Made by a program: the position numbers and the translations under genes. Below the pieces are notes generated by a model. The model worked only from the letters and a program-made list of their open reading frames with translations, was not told the origin of the DNA and did not search any database. From assembly GCA_963556695.1 (NCBI GenBank), contig CAUWAG010000008.1, positions 310,001 to 374,000 of the forward strand: a DNA stretch of 64,000 nucleotides. The letters are read 5' to 3'. Positions 24,323 to 34,303 of this stretch are shown piece by piece. The DNA is from Anthostomella pinea (lineage: Eukaryota > Ascomycota > Sordariomycetes > Xylariales > Xylariaceae). The stretch's first letter is position 1. Each line of letters starts with the position of its first letter.

Positions 24323-25579
24323 GAGTCGATCCACCGGAAGGGATTGAGAGAAATACCGTGTATACATGTAACCTACTCTGTATAACAACATCTGAACACA
24401 GACAATGCATCTGGTCACTGCTATGACCTGGCCTTCTCTGATACACCTGTCGGTGAAATGCTATTCTCATCGCGGCATGGGAATGGCACTTACGGTGGTA
24501 TAATGTGCCGGTTATCACCATCTATCAAGCTCACCTACGAGGAGCTTCATTGATATATACGCGACACGGAAAGACCGCCCAACTGTATCCAGGACCTTCG
24601 CCTCGGATTATATTGCGCCCGGAGTCATCCTACACGGACAGACGTCATTGGTTCCCATACAATGGAAAGTATGCGAGTACCTAGAGGCTGAGTTGGCAAG
24701 CTTCCTTTCCTCTCTGTGGCCTAGACAAAAGGGAGGCAACGAACGATCGGTCTTCAGCTTCGTTACAGATGAAACTCAGCCTTACACTGTAAGGCTGTGG
24801 TAATCGTGGAATTCGGCCGTTCCCGACTTCCCGCAGTAGGTATCCAACACGCTTACACCCGAGATGCTTGTCATACTCCAGCGAGGCAGGCAAGCTGCAA
24901 AGGTGGACCATCACCAAGATACCGTACACAGGCAAGCAGGTAAACTCAGGTCTCTACCTACTATCTAGACGATCCTCGAAAAGGGGTGGACCCTCTAAGC
25001 TTTATTGTTAAGCACACAGCAAACATAACGAGAAGTTGCCATCGCGTAAAGTTCTACCATACACCATTGCAGATAATGATGGAACAGAGCTTACGTGTTT
25101 TTAACAAGCAAAGTACGGACCAAAAAAGTTCCCGTCGTGTGGAACCGCTAACCATTACCATCTCGACACCTGCGAAGGATCCTCGAGAATGGATGGTCCC
25201 TCTTCGCTGTGAGCGCATAACACGGATAGAAGTGAGCTCTCGGGAGCGAGGTGCCGAGATAAGTGAATTCTCGGAGGCGAGGTTCCTTTGCTAGTAGTTC
25301 ATTACACGTAGGCGTCAAAAGCTGCTGAAACACCAGTCCCCGTTCGCGCATCCCATGCGGGCTTAAGCCGGTCTCCGTGGTAAAGCAAACACTGTGACTA
25401 TCGTGTACTTAAACCATCCGAACTGTCTCGCGATTGCCTTCTCCTTGCGACCTGTCGAGACGTACAACTCATTTTCAAACAAGACCAAAAAAAGACAGAA
25501 AGACGAAAGTAGTCCAAGACGACACCACAAGCCAATACTCACCCTCCCTAGTGACCTTACGGACAAAAGGGCAACCACC
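24323..25579. other. Intergenic with short repeats and a hairpin
   Basis: No gene was recognised. It holds a perfect 9-bp inverted repeat at 24777-24785 / 24789-24797 (CAGCCTTAC, loop ACT). There is an imperfect ~25-bp direct repeat at about 24969-24993 and 25179-25203 (GATCCTCGA...GGACCCTC / ...GGTCCCTC). A second pair sits near 25239-25255 and 25272-25288 (CTCGGGAGCGAGGTGCC / CTCGGAGGCGAGGTTCC). These may be remnants of a decayed element. The last part is the 5' region of the next gene. Confidence 0.5.
24777..24797. repeat. Short perfect inverted repeat (hairpin)
   Basis: Arms CAGCCTTAC and GTAAGGCTG are separated by ACT. The hairpin stands alone about 455 bp downstream of the bL12m stop, too far to be an obvious 3'-end signal. 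Function unknown. Confidence 0.6.
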
Positions 25580-27062
25580 ATGTCTCCCAAGATCCTCGTT
25601 TTCGGCACCGGCAGCCTCGGCGCCGTGTACACATGGGTGCTCTCGCAAGCCCCGGCCGTCGACGCCTCGGACATGTATGTACATTTTCGAGTCTCTTGTT
25701 TACCCATATGGCCATGTCCCAGGGCGCGAATTTTCTTCTTATAGCCTGTGTGATGCTCCCGAGACATGCATTACCACTCACAAAACGTCTAAAAGAAGTA
25801 ATTGCTGACTCTAATTTGCTTGCCGAACGGCCGTCTGCCGCTCCAACTACGCGGCGGCATCCGAGCACGGCTTCACCGTCCATTCGAGCATCTGGGGGCG
25901 AGATCTGCGCGTGCGTCCGCGGGTCGCTCGCTCCGTCGCCGAGGCCGTCGAGCAGGCCACGGGCGAGACTTTCGACTACGTCGTCGTCACGGCCAAGGTT
26001 TTCCCGACCGTGCCCTCCACGGTGGAGCTCATCCGGCCCGCCGTTTCGGCCGACGGCCGAACGGCCATCGTACTGATACAGAACGGCATCGGTATTGAGG
26101 ACGAGTTCGCTCGACTGTACCCTAAGAATCCCATTCTGAGCACCGTTCTTGTATGTACACTTCAGAGTCTCCAATTGCCCCTTATAGCCGTGTCTCAGGG
26201 GCGAATTTCCTCTTCTAGTCTGTGTCAAGAGCCCCTTGCTCCCGAGACACGCATTCCGAATCTTCGTTTCTCGCGTAAAGGGAATGATTACTAACTCCAA
26301 TTTGCTAAAGTATATGTCGGCTGCACAGACGGCACCGGCCGTGGTCACTCATCATCAGGTCAGTATCTGGAGTCTCTTTTCCCTTCTGCAAGTTCGTCTT
26401 GACAGTATTTCATACCGAACGGAGTTTCTATAGCGGCGATTTCTTGGTACATCTTGATACGACTCCCAAGCCTTCTCAAAAACGTCCAAGCTGCGCATCT
26501 TGACTGACTCACGTTTGCGGTGCAGCTCGAGCTGCTGCACGTAGGAACCTACCCAGCCGACGCCCCAGCAGCGCACAAAGAAGCCGCAGGCGCCTTCGTA
26601 GACCTGATCAAGGCAGCCGGCGCCACTGCCAAGCTGCACGACGACATACAGTTCCAGCGCTGGTCGAAGCTGCTCGTGAACGGCAGCTGGAACCCGATCT
26701 GCGCGCTGTCCCGGCTACGCGACCGGCAGTTCCAGGAATCCAATGCAGAGGCTACGCGCTTCGTGCGCGACGTCATGCTTGAGATTGCGGACGTGGCCCA
26801 GGCGTACGGGTACGCCGGCATCGACGACAAGCTGATCGATGTACAGATGCAGCTAACGTCGTCGCGGGATCTTCCCGGGGTGCAGCCGTCGATGATGGCG
26901 GATGCGATGGAGGGAAGGACGATGGAGGTTGATGCTATTGTTGGGAATGCGGTGAGGTTGGCGGCGGAGAAGGGCGTGTCGGTGCCTATGCTGAGGACGA
27001 TATATCTCCTTGCTGGAGGGCTCAGTGCGAGTTTCTCGTTGGCGAAGTCGTCAGTCTGCTAG
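25580..27062 (+). CDS. Ketopantoate reductase-like (PanE/ApbA family) protein
   Basis: NADPH-dependent reductase family that converts 2-dehydropantoate to pantoate in coenzyme A synthesis; fungal paralogues may have other 2-keto acid substrates. Four exons are proposed: 25580-25674, 25826-26150, 26311-26358 and 26526-27062, giving 334 aa. The N-terminal nucleotide motif is KILVFGTGSLGAVYTW. The KPR block RWSKLLVNGSWNPICAL carries the likely catalytic Lys, and the helical C-terminal domain (PSMMADAMEGRTMEVDAIVG) completes the fold. The introns are unusually long for this window (151, 160, 167 nt), and the first two are related in sequence. Intron 1 lacks an AG at the position demanded by phase: the in-frame stop TAA at 25812 and the conserved TAVCRSNY block leave only ...TTGCCG|A, so the gene may be mis-spliced or damaged. 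The call of family is firm; that of activity is not. Confidence 0.85.
25675..25825 (+). mobile_element. Introner-like element, intron 1 of the KPR-like gene
   Basis: A 151-nt intron starting GTATGTACA and ending in a branch-like CTGACTCTAATTTGCTT tract. It aligns over nearly its full length with intron 2 of the same gene. Shared blocks include GAGTCTC, GTCCCAGGGCGCGAATTT, CTGTGTGA and TGCTCCCGAGACATGCATT. Inverted segments at 25713-25720 (CATGTCCC) and 25761-25768 (GAGACATG) can pair. The 3' end shows CCG where CAG/TAG is expected. Confidence 0.7.
26151..26310 (+). mobile_element. Introner-like element, intron 2 of the KPR-like gene
   Basis: A 160-nt intron, GTATGT ... ACTAACTCC branch site ... 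CTAAAG, flanked by coding sequence in phase 0. It is homologous to intron 1. Its stem is longer: 26189-26196 (CGTGTCTC) pairs perfectly with 26244-26251 (GAGACACG) and extends through GGGGC/GCTCC with one mismatch. The base pair that is A-T in intron 1 (CATG/CATG) is G-C here (CGTG/CACG), a paired change that supports a selected or inherited fold. Confidence 0.75.
26359..26525 (+). other. Intron 3 of the KPR-like gene, possible diverged introner
   Basis: 167 nt, GTCAGT ... TTGACTGACTCAC ... GTGCAG. Like introns 1 and 2 it has GAGTCTC followed by a T/C-rich run near its 5' end. It has a perfect 6-bp inverted pair GGAGTC (26369-26374) / GACTCC (26461-26466). Similarity elsewhere is weak, so membership in the same family is tentative. 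Confidence 0.4.
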
Positions 27063-28823
27063 TCGTTGAGGTGGCAGGAAGTGCGTGATATCTTACTTAG
27101 CGGCCATTATATCTCTACGGTCGAGAACTGTCACTTGCTTCGACTAGATAGGGATCGTATTGTCGGCCTCTCAGCAATAGATGCGACTACCTACAAGAGT
27201 CGTCACGTCTGTAGACTATGAGGAAAAGAGATGTCCCCAATTGAAAGCTTGCAGAAGATTCGTTGCCATAGTGAGAAGCCAAATGGACGCGTCAAGATCC
27301 GTGTTTGTATCAGCATAGATGGCGGTGTCGCTAGGAAAGGGGTAGATGTTGGGCTTAGGGGTCCAGGACGCTTAGTTGTCTCCCGTATTCGTCTGGTAGC
27401 TGGGACCGATCTTTATCAACTCAGGCAGTCCTTCCGATCATCGATATACTTTAAGATCCCTAGAGAGAGGTCAAGACCCTGCTTCCCCATCCTGGCATCG
27501 GTTGGCCGTTTGGGGCATCGTCTTTGGTCCATAGCGCCTCACGACAGGCACCTTGCCAAAGGACTAGCTATCTTATACTTCAATGTTTCTAGGAGAATGT
27601 GCGGCACCCCTGAGACTGCCACCTCATATCATGGTCGCCATTTCAAGGTCTTCAATTCACTGTTGTTCTTCTATGGTAGGAAGCGCGGCCTCTTCGATAA
27701 GAAGCGTCTCTGAATCGATGCGACTACTATTTTACTGAGAGCTTTGGTGATGTGAACTTCCAGGTTGATACCGGTACCGTGTACAATACTTGGCTGGTTT
27801 TCATCTGGGTACTGTGCGGTCGTCGTAGTCGGCGGCAGGATGGAAATGCGGATGTGATCCACGTACCTGTATGTCTTATTCCATGTTTGAACTTCCCCAG
27901 CCAGGGACCGGACAGCAATGCAGATAGTGTGGGTGTCTTCCGTGGTGAACCATGCGGACTGGACACAACCGACAGACCCCCTTCCATGTGACTCGGTTGG
28001 ACGACAGAGGTGTAGCTCTCTTTCTTTCCATTGAGCACAGCCTGAGGACAGACCAGCCTGGATGCAAGGGCTTAGGCTGGTTATGATGTGCCTAGTCGAG
28101 AGTCTTCAACATGGGCCTATGAGAATAGGGGTGGGTGAGCCGGCCTGGTTGTCAACATCGTTCTGACAGGTGAGTGTCTTTCTCGCTCGCCCATATACGG
28201 CGAACCGAGTATCCGCTGGAGTGCCGAGATGGGTACCTTTGGATTAGTCTTGTATGTACAGAGCGTTTTCCACAGTATGTAAGTATGGGCTTCTGGGAGA
28301 ACATGAGATATATCGGTGTATAATCATGACTGATGGGTGAAAGCCCTTCACCATGATGTGGTAGGCGTTCATGTGACGATTCCATACCAGTAGTAAGTCC
28401 AGAGAACAGAGAACAGGCATGGCCACCTTACCACACTGGAAAAATCATCATTGTATAATTTGATACTGGTCTCTGCATTTTCACCTGACAGTGATGACTA
28501 TGCTCGCATCGTGCAGCTTCTTCGTCTGCCATACACGGGTCCCCTCTGTGGTATCCTCTAGTGAAAACAAGACCCATCCAGGCAGGCTTCGCAGCCAAAT
28601 TCGATCTGAGATAATCCAATACCATACGCCATGCCGTCCATGCCATCAGTGTAAAATGCAAGACAATGTTCTGTAGCTTAGCCACTGACCACCAGTCAAA
28701 CCCAACTTGATTATTCTCCTTCCTAACGCCATGCTATGCAGTGATTTGTTTTGAAAAACACACTCCTTCAAAGTTGACATCCATGTCCTTCGTTGAGTGG
28801 CCTCGATGCCACCCCACGAACGG
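27063..28823. other. Intergenic, no supported gene
   Basis: A 160-codon frame at 27231-27713 (+) is basic and has no recognisable motif or splice context. An 11-base word (GATGCGACTAC) occurs just before and just after it (about 27180 and 27717), which could flank an old insertion but is too short to prove it. The rest is unremarkable; the right end is the Ctk3 3' flank. Confidence 0.45.
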
Positions 28824-29772
28824 CTATGACCCCTGGTCTGTCATAGTTTGATTGGAATTGATGGAGTCCCGACGATGCTTCGAAGCACCGTTGGTTCTCG
28901 GTGTTTGAAAGTGGCCGCATTTGACCTCCTCGTTCTCGGTGTATACCTCATCTAATTCCTCTTCGCCGCGTATGTGATCCTCTGCGTCGAAATCGCTAGT
29001 GTCGTCGAACATATTATCGGCCTCCTCTAAAACATTGGGAGGGACAGCCCACATGCTCTCACGCATTCTCTTATGCCGCTCGCGATCTTCTTCAATACGC
29101 TGCTCGATCTGGCGCTTATCCGGACGGGCACTCGCACCATTCGCACCATTACGTGCACCGGAGTCCTCGTCGGCGGTCGCGGTTGGGTTCGTTGCATCAC
29201 CGTTGACCGGGGACGAAACGACGAGGTCCGTTACGGAGGTGTCGCGCTCTTTCAGGCAGGCTTCTAGCTCGATAACGGTCGTGTCGATGAGGATATGCTT
29301 GTTCTGGAGGCCCTGGAGTACCTGATGCATTCCCGCGTCAGTTTCACATCAACGCAGCTGCGAGCTTCGGAGAGTCTCACTCTCCGGATGACCTTAACGT
29401 TCGCAGCGCCTGATCCGTCCTCTGGGCAGACTGCGTCCACGACTCTGATAATGTCACGTTGCAGCATGCGCACATATTCGTTGTGGCGCTCCTTGGAGGC
29501 CATATCCATCAGGTGCTCGATGAAGTACATGATGTTGGCGCGAGTGTTCATGTTTGACTGCTTGCGACGTCAGCGAACCAACAGTCCCTTCGGCTTGAGC
29601 TTTGCTAGGTGATAACCTTTTCGAGTTGCTCCAGTATGCACGAGTGCAGGTCCTCGTCCATATCCTTATACTTAATCGCATACTGGGCGGCTTTCTGCGA
29701 GGAAGCGGTGCTAGCATTGAGATGCTGTAGCTGCGAGCTGAAGCGCATTCGTACCTCGAAGGGGTCCGCCAT
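28824..29772 (-). CDS. CTK3: CTD kinase I gamma subunit (Ctk3)
   Basis: Regulatory subunit of the CTDK-I kinase that phosphorylates Ser2 of the RNA polymerase II C-terminal domain in the nucleus. Exons on the minus strand are 29772-29617, 29557-29381 and 29321-28824; both introns are 59 nt and phase 0, giving 276 aa. The N-terminal CID-like domain opens MADPFEVRMRFSSQLQHLNA, continues across intron 1 (EQLEK|SNMNTRANIMYFIEHL) and intron 2 (VKVIRR|VLQGLQNKHIL), and ends near residue 135. The C-terminal half is low complexity: an Asn/Gly/Ala spacer, a basic helix (KRQIEQRIEEDRERHKRMRE) and an acidic tail. Length is close to fungal Ctk3. Confidence 0.9.
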
Positions 29773-30561
29773 TGCGATACTATCAGCATCGGTGTCGTTG
29801 TGCACTGGCAAAGGGGTTTCCTGTCAGCGACACAGTTGATGGTAGGAGGTATTCGAGGTTGCTCAGCGCGGGGAGCTCCAGTCTCGGTTGAGAGATGGCG
29901 TCGCCGACAACTTTCTGGGCAGGGGTAGGGGTCCACCTGCACCTGTCAAGCGGGTCTACGAGGTACCCACCTTGTCCAGCAAACTTAACTCGTTTCAAGA
30001 CTGATTCTTTTCATATTGCATACATTCAAGGTATGTTAGTATCAAGACACATCGGGAATTTCTTCCCTATCCAGCTCCTCCCAAGCAACCAATGTCTCAA
30101 TTCCCTGGTACTTCTTACCTACCTACCCATACCTCAGCGCCTATCTCCTACGTGATGACTCGAGTCAAGGAAGAACATGGAGGTTTTGTGTTCTTCAATA
30201 GAATGGCAGGAGTACTTTTCTTCATACACTTGCTTGACTTTGCTCCCCAGGTTCTCGCATGTGTGACTAATGGGAGTGCTCACGAATGTATGCCAAAACT
30301 AGTCAATCCTGTCGAGGCATCATCACTTTGACTCCTCATGTGAATATGAGCCTTAAATTCATCTGGCCAGCCATAAGCTCTTGAAAGCATAAAGCCTTGG
30401 GTATTTCCTGGCTCAAGACGATGTTGGTGGCCATAGCATGCACTGTCACACAACATTCACAATCCACCGCTACTCAAGCTGAGTACCTAGTATCAATATC
30501 AACACCTACGGTCGCCAACATCATCCTCTCCTCACATTTGTGCCGACAGGCTGGTAGCAAG
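29773..30561. promoter_or_regulatory. Divergent upstream region, Ctk3 / APH-like gene
   Basis: This lies between two start codons on opposite strands. A frame at 30397-30561 continues upstream of the chosen APH start, but the family start and composition favour ATG 30562. No element was recognised. Confidence 0.45.
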
Positions 30562-31934
30562 ATGAATCATCGCAAAAGCGATCTTTGGACTGGCGCCGAT
30601 TGCTACGATGCGGACGATGAGCTTCATGAGCGGGCGACCTCGTTCTATGCCAGTGTTAATTGTGACTCGGTTGCCGCGCACTGCATCCTGCTAAGAGATG
30701 GAGTGCCGTGCACATTAAGCGACAACTACTCGATTGGCCACTCCAACCTGGTGCGCCAGATAGTCTTCCAGGACGGCGTGACCTGGGTCGTCCGTCTACG
30801 GTTGCCTGACTTGCCGACTACACTCGGCAACCGCGAGACGATCACAGGTACAGAGGCTCTAGAGATTGAGGTTGCTAGTATGAAATATCTGTCGTGAGTT
30901 TGAAGCCCATGGGACCCTGGATCGCACGATGAACATTCGAACTGATTTACTGATGCTCTTCAAGATCTCGGACGTCGATTCCTGTACCAACACTGCGCGA
31001 TTGGTCCCTGGACTGTGATAATGCACTCGGGACGCCCTACATCATCATGGATTACATCGATGGTCTAGTGGCAACTGAAATGAGGAGCCAGAAAGGATGC
31101 CCACCGTCCATGGTTGGTTCGCCGGAACAGGATGAGCGCTTTCAAATACAGATGGCTTCGATCCAGTTCGAGATGGCCTCCTGTCGGTTCAGCAAAATCG
31201 GCTCCTTGACCTGGGACCCTCAGAACGACGACTTCGATATTGGGCGCGAACTTGTAACAGGCAAAGGTCCGTGGACCTCGTCCAAGGAGTACTTCCAGGA
31301 TGCTGCTAGTGATGCCTTCGAGAAGTGCTTGACCGATCCCGAGCATGAGCTTCACATGTCAAGATCGTTGACTCTTCCACTCGTATTTAAAGAGCTCGTC
31401 GAGATATACGTGGAGAAGAAAGTCTCTGAGCCTCTTCCATAGTGTCTAACGAATCGAGACTTCGGTGCACACAACCTTCTAGTGAACGATGACTTCCAGA
31501 TCGTCGCTATGATCGACTTCGATGGCATCATGGCTGCTCCCGTGGAACTGGCGGCCCAATTCCCCTCGCTGACGGGCCTACAACGGGAAGCCCCAGGCTA
31601 CGTACCTACGAACCGCTTCGCCATCGAGCGTGTCGGGATGGCAAAGCCGAAGCTGACACATTATCGGGACTTGCTCATAGAGCTCGAGGCGCAAGCTATG
31701 ACAGCCGCCCGGGATTCGGTCGCAGACTCTGAGGAGACGGAGGCTTTGGCTAGCGCTGGGTTCCCTTCTGCACCTATCACGCCACTTTCCATGGGTGGAC
31801 GCCTTTTTTCCGACATTGCTAGTATTGTACAGGGGTTGGGTGCCTATGCTAGTCGCCAGGAACACGTTAACGACCTCTATATGGATTTATATCTCAAGCT
31901 GCTTAAGGAGAAGGGATTGCACAAGAGGCAGTGA
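30562..31934 (+). pseudogene. APH-family phosphotransferase gene with in-frame stop
   Basis: Fungal aminoglycoside-phosphotransferase-like kinase, substrate unknown. Exons are 30562-30893 and 30965-31934 (intron 30894-30964, GTGAGT...TTCAAG), a 433-codon frame. The N-lobe reads VRQIVFQDGVTWVVRLRLP; the hinge block is GTPYIIMDYIDG. The catalytic loop is NRDFGAHNLLVND (Asp at 31458-31460, Asn at 31473-31475), with the metal-binding DFDG near 31512. A TAG at 31440-31442 sits three codons before the loop, where relatives I recall have a residue in ...FCLTNRDFGAHN. This leaves the kinase core split. The only splice escape is a poor 45-nt intron (31398-31442, GTCGAG...CATAG), which would shorten the spacer. 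The flanking coding is otherwise intact, so the lesion is recent, a sequence error, or spliced out. Confidence 0.75.
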
Positions 31935-32841
31935 GGACCGGTCGTCGCGTACTTATTCGGACCATTCATAGATATATGTCTGATAGTCCAAGCATGGCAA
32001 AGGGACCCCCCTTGCGGTTTTGATGATTTGATGTATGTGATGTCATGCTGTATCCGACAAAGACCTGAACGTCAATGCCAACGCTGAAGGCTCCCATTGA
32101 CCCGCGTAACGTACTCAGGAACGACCACTGCCACTATTCCCATAAGATGCCCTCATATGGTCCATCCAAGCTTAGGCACCGTCACCCTGAGGCCCGGTTC
32201 GAGGTATATTTCAAGTACTGGTACATAAACAGTAAGTGATATTCATCCTAACCCATCTTGCAATGCTCTATATTCAGCTGATGGTCAGCCCCTTTTCGTC
32301 AAATCCCACTACCGATCCTCGGACGATCATGATATAGACTGAGATTTGGTGATGCCATGAATACCCTTAGCCATGATATAGCATGGGTAATTCGATAGAC
32401 TTCCTCATCATCTATACTCTCCTGAGATATCTAGCCCGTGCCAAAGCAAGTTATTCATCCGGCAACAGAGTATATGCTCTTGTTAGTAGTACACCATCCG
32501 TGATCCAAAGTCGGTATATCAGTACCCCCCTAGTCGGCGCCATCAAGCCAGAATTCAGCTGGGTGAACTCACCGGCGACGAAGCCCATCTTCTAACCGGC
32601 GACGGTACCAATGCCCTAATTGACGACAGAGTACCTCTTCGAAGTACTCCTGCTGACATGAGCTTTGTGAATTAGGGCAATCCCCATCCCCTCCCCACAA
32701 GACACAATCTCTTCCACCTGGATTAGTAACCACATCACTCCATGATCCCCATCACCACAACGCACTCCAACCACCACCCTCTTCACCTCAACATCACCAC
32801 AACCATCACCACCGCAAAGCACCATAGGACGCAAGACGATC
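31935..32841. other. Intergenic, no gene seen
   Basis: This follows the APH-like gene. It contains low-complexity CA/CAC-rich sequence near 32740-32830 that leads into the gene-fragment mosaic. No RNA gene or complete repeat was recognised. Confidence 0.45.
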
Positions 32842-32992
32842 GCTACCATCTTCCAGGAGGCCATGGATGCGGTGAACGACGACGAGATGCGCAAGATTCA
32901 AGCCGGCACGCATATCCTGTGCGGCCACCTGCGTCCTGACGCTTCTTTCTGCACTTCCGTTCACGGCAGAAACATCAATCCCAACAACAAGT

Positions 32993-33325
32993 CTTCCCAG
33001 GGTCGCCGTCAAACAGATGCTGGACAAGATCCCCTCGGATCCCAAAGAACGGGACGACATGCACAACCCGGACAAGATGGTCGTCAAGAACCACGCACCG
33101 TGGAATCCCAACGTCTTCCTCAATTGATGCATCACGACCAGTGCCGTCCTCTAGACCTTTTCTATCGACTACATCTTCGACAAAACATTCAGAAAGAAGC
33201 AGATCGGCAACGCATTCCCACCCATGGTCGTCACAAAAACAAGATCCATAAAACCGATTCAACCTACCAGGCCAAGAACAAGAGCTCGACCGAGGGCCTC
33301 TGGACCTGCAAAGAAGGCGATGTGA
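32993..33325 (+). pseudogene. C-terminal fragment of a DNA cytosine-5 methyltransferase
   Basis: One frame reads AVKQMLDKIPSDPKERDDMH and then WNPNVFLN. Next comes TGA (33125-33127), then CITTSAVL, TAG (33152-33154), and finally FSIDYIFDKTFRKKQIGNAF. The QIGNAFPPMV segment is motif X of C5 DNA methyltransferases, and the KQML..IP block is found upstream of it in fungal enzymes. The target-recognition side and the block between ITTS and SIDYIF appear deleted, and the catalytic PC motif is absent. The frame then runs into proline/arginine-rich sequence without family character and stops at 33325. It overlaps a different open frame that leads into the next fragment. Clearly not functional as a methyltransferase. 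Confidence 0.65.
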
Positions 33326-33583
33326 GTAGATTCTCGTTCTTTTGCTACTTATCACCTTTGTCCTGCGTTGGGAACCTGTCTCCTTCCACGGAGTAATTTT
33401 GGTCAAGATCTGCCCATATATCCTCTCGCGAGCATTAGCTAATCAAGATGGATGCATTAGTGCACCGGCGACTTCGAAACCGCTAACTACTTGTCATGGT
33501 TGAACCACAAGCGCTCCCAGCATGGCCAGAACCGCACGTTCCCCGAGGACCAGCAGGAGCGTGCCGTTGAGGCATCCTCGTCG
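33250..33583 (+). pseudogene. C2H2 zinc-finger gene fragment
   Basis: Two pieces, about 33250-33321 and 33461-33583, join across a 139-nt GT-AG intron (33322-33460, GTGAGT...GCATTAG). Together they read WTCKEGD|CTGDFETANYLS and then WLNHKRSQHG, which fits C-x4-C-x14-H-x4-H. The second piece is followed by a good donor (GTAAGT at 33584) and a good acceptor (TTGCAG at 33666), after which the frame soon closes. The parent gene is unknown. Confidence 0.45.
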
Positions 33584-33811
33584 GTAAGTCATATTTTCTC
33601 TCTCAATGATGATACTCCCCTTGAAAGAAGTCCCCGGATGCTGACTTGGGGTAGCTTCACTTGCAGCTCGTCTGGGGTTTGTCCCTAGTGTTGTAAACTT
33701 TCGGTTGTGTCTGTCTCCCTTTTGGTCTCCCTCTCGGTCCTCTCTTCGGTCCTGCATGAGCAAGCATACGCACTGGTACCTCTTTTCTCAACACCTGAGC
33801 TGACGAGTGTT

Positions 33812-33930
33812 GTCAAGGTCGACTTCCGCTGCAACATCAACTATGATGTCTTCCGATTTATGCAAGACAACAACATGGCCTATGGGTTCAACATGGCCAT
33901 TCTTGACGATGCCCGATATTTTCCTTCCCC
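33812..33930 (+). pseudogene. Glycosyltransferase family 15 fragment
   Basis: The frame reads VVKVDFRCNINYDVFRFMQD and then NNMAYGFNMAILDDARYFPS. This resembles the conserved core of Kre2/Mnt1-type alpha-1,2-mannosyltransferases (the FxCDIxYDPFRFM..N..YGF block). The similarity stops abruptly on both sides: before it is repetitive TCGGTCC sequence and after it CGGTCCCTTCGGTCGGTCC. About 40 residues of a roughly 400-residue enzyme remain. Confidence 0.6.
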
Positions 33931-34088
33931 TTGTCGGTCCCTTCGGTCGGTCCTGGGTTCCTTGTCCTATACAGTGCCTTTGTCTCGTGACTGTTTTAGC
34001 CTCGAGTGGAGCATAAACCATGAGGGCCATGACAAACACTGTGAGTATACCCTTGCTTACCTTACCATTGTTGTCTTTACTCATCAGG

Positions 34089-34303
34089 AATGCAGGCAAC
34101 CATTATTCCATGGGACACGTGTCGGTCTTCAGTCAAGAGCTTCTGAACCCCATTCAGAAATATGGCAACAGTGGTGCGGGCAGAAAGACCTTTAAGAAAC
34201 TCCGGCTCTTGACCAACCGAATCATGTTGCGTCGACTAAAGAAGGACCATACCGACTCCATGGAGCTCCCGTCAAGGAGATCTACGTTGATCGTCAGTTC
34301 TTT
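34089..34303 (+). pseudogene. Rad16-type SNF2 repair helicase fragment, frameshifted
   Basis: After a GT-AG intron-like gap ending at 34087 the frame reads SMGHVSVFSQELLNPIQKYG, then KKLRLLTNRIMLRRLKKDHT and DSMELP. This matches the SNF2 region of fungal Rad16 (nucleotide excision repair). One base is missing at about 34270: continuing in the next frame gives VKEIYVDRQFF, the expected continuation, after which similarity ends. The helicase C-terminal and RING domains are absent. Confidence 0.65.

Noticed and set aside
27231..27713. 160-codon frame with short words repeated on both sides
   Set aside because: No recognisable domain, no splice context; the 11-base flanking word is too short to show insertion.
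32863..33396. 177-codon frame as one intact gene
   Set aside because: Overlaps the methyltransferase homology in another frame; only its 3' end (the C2H2 part) resembles a protein family.
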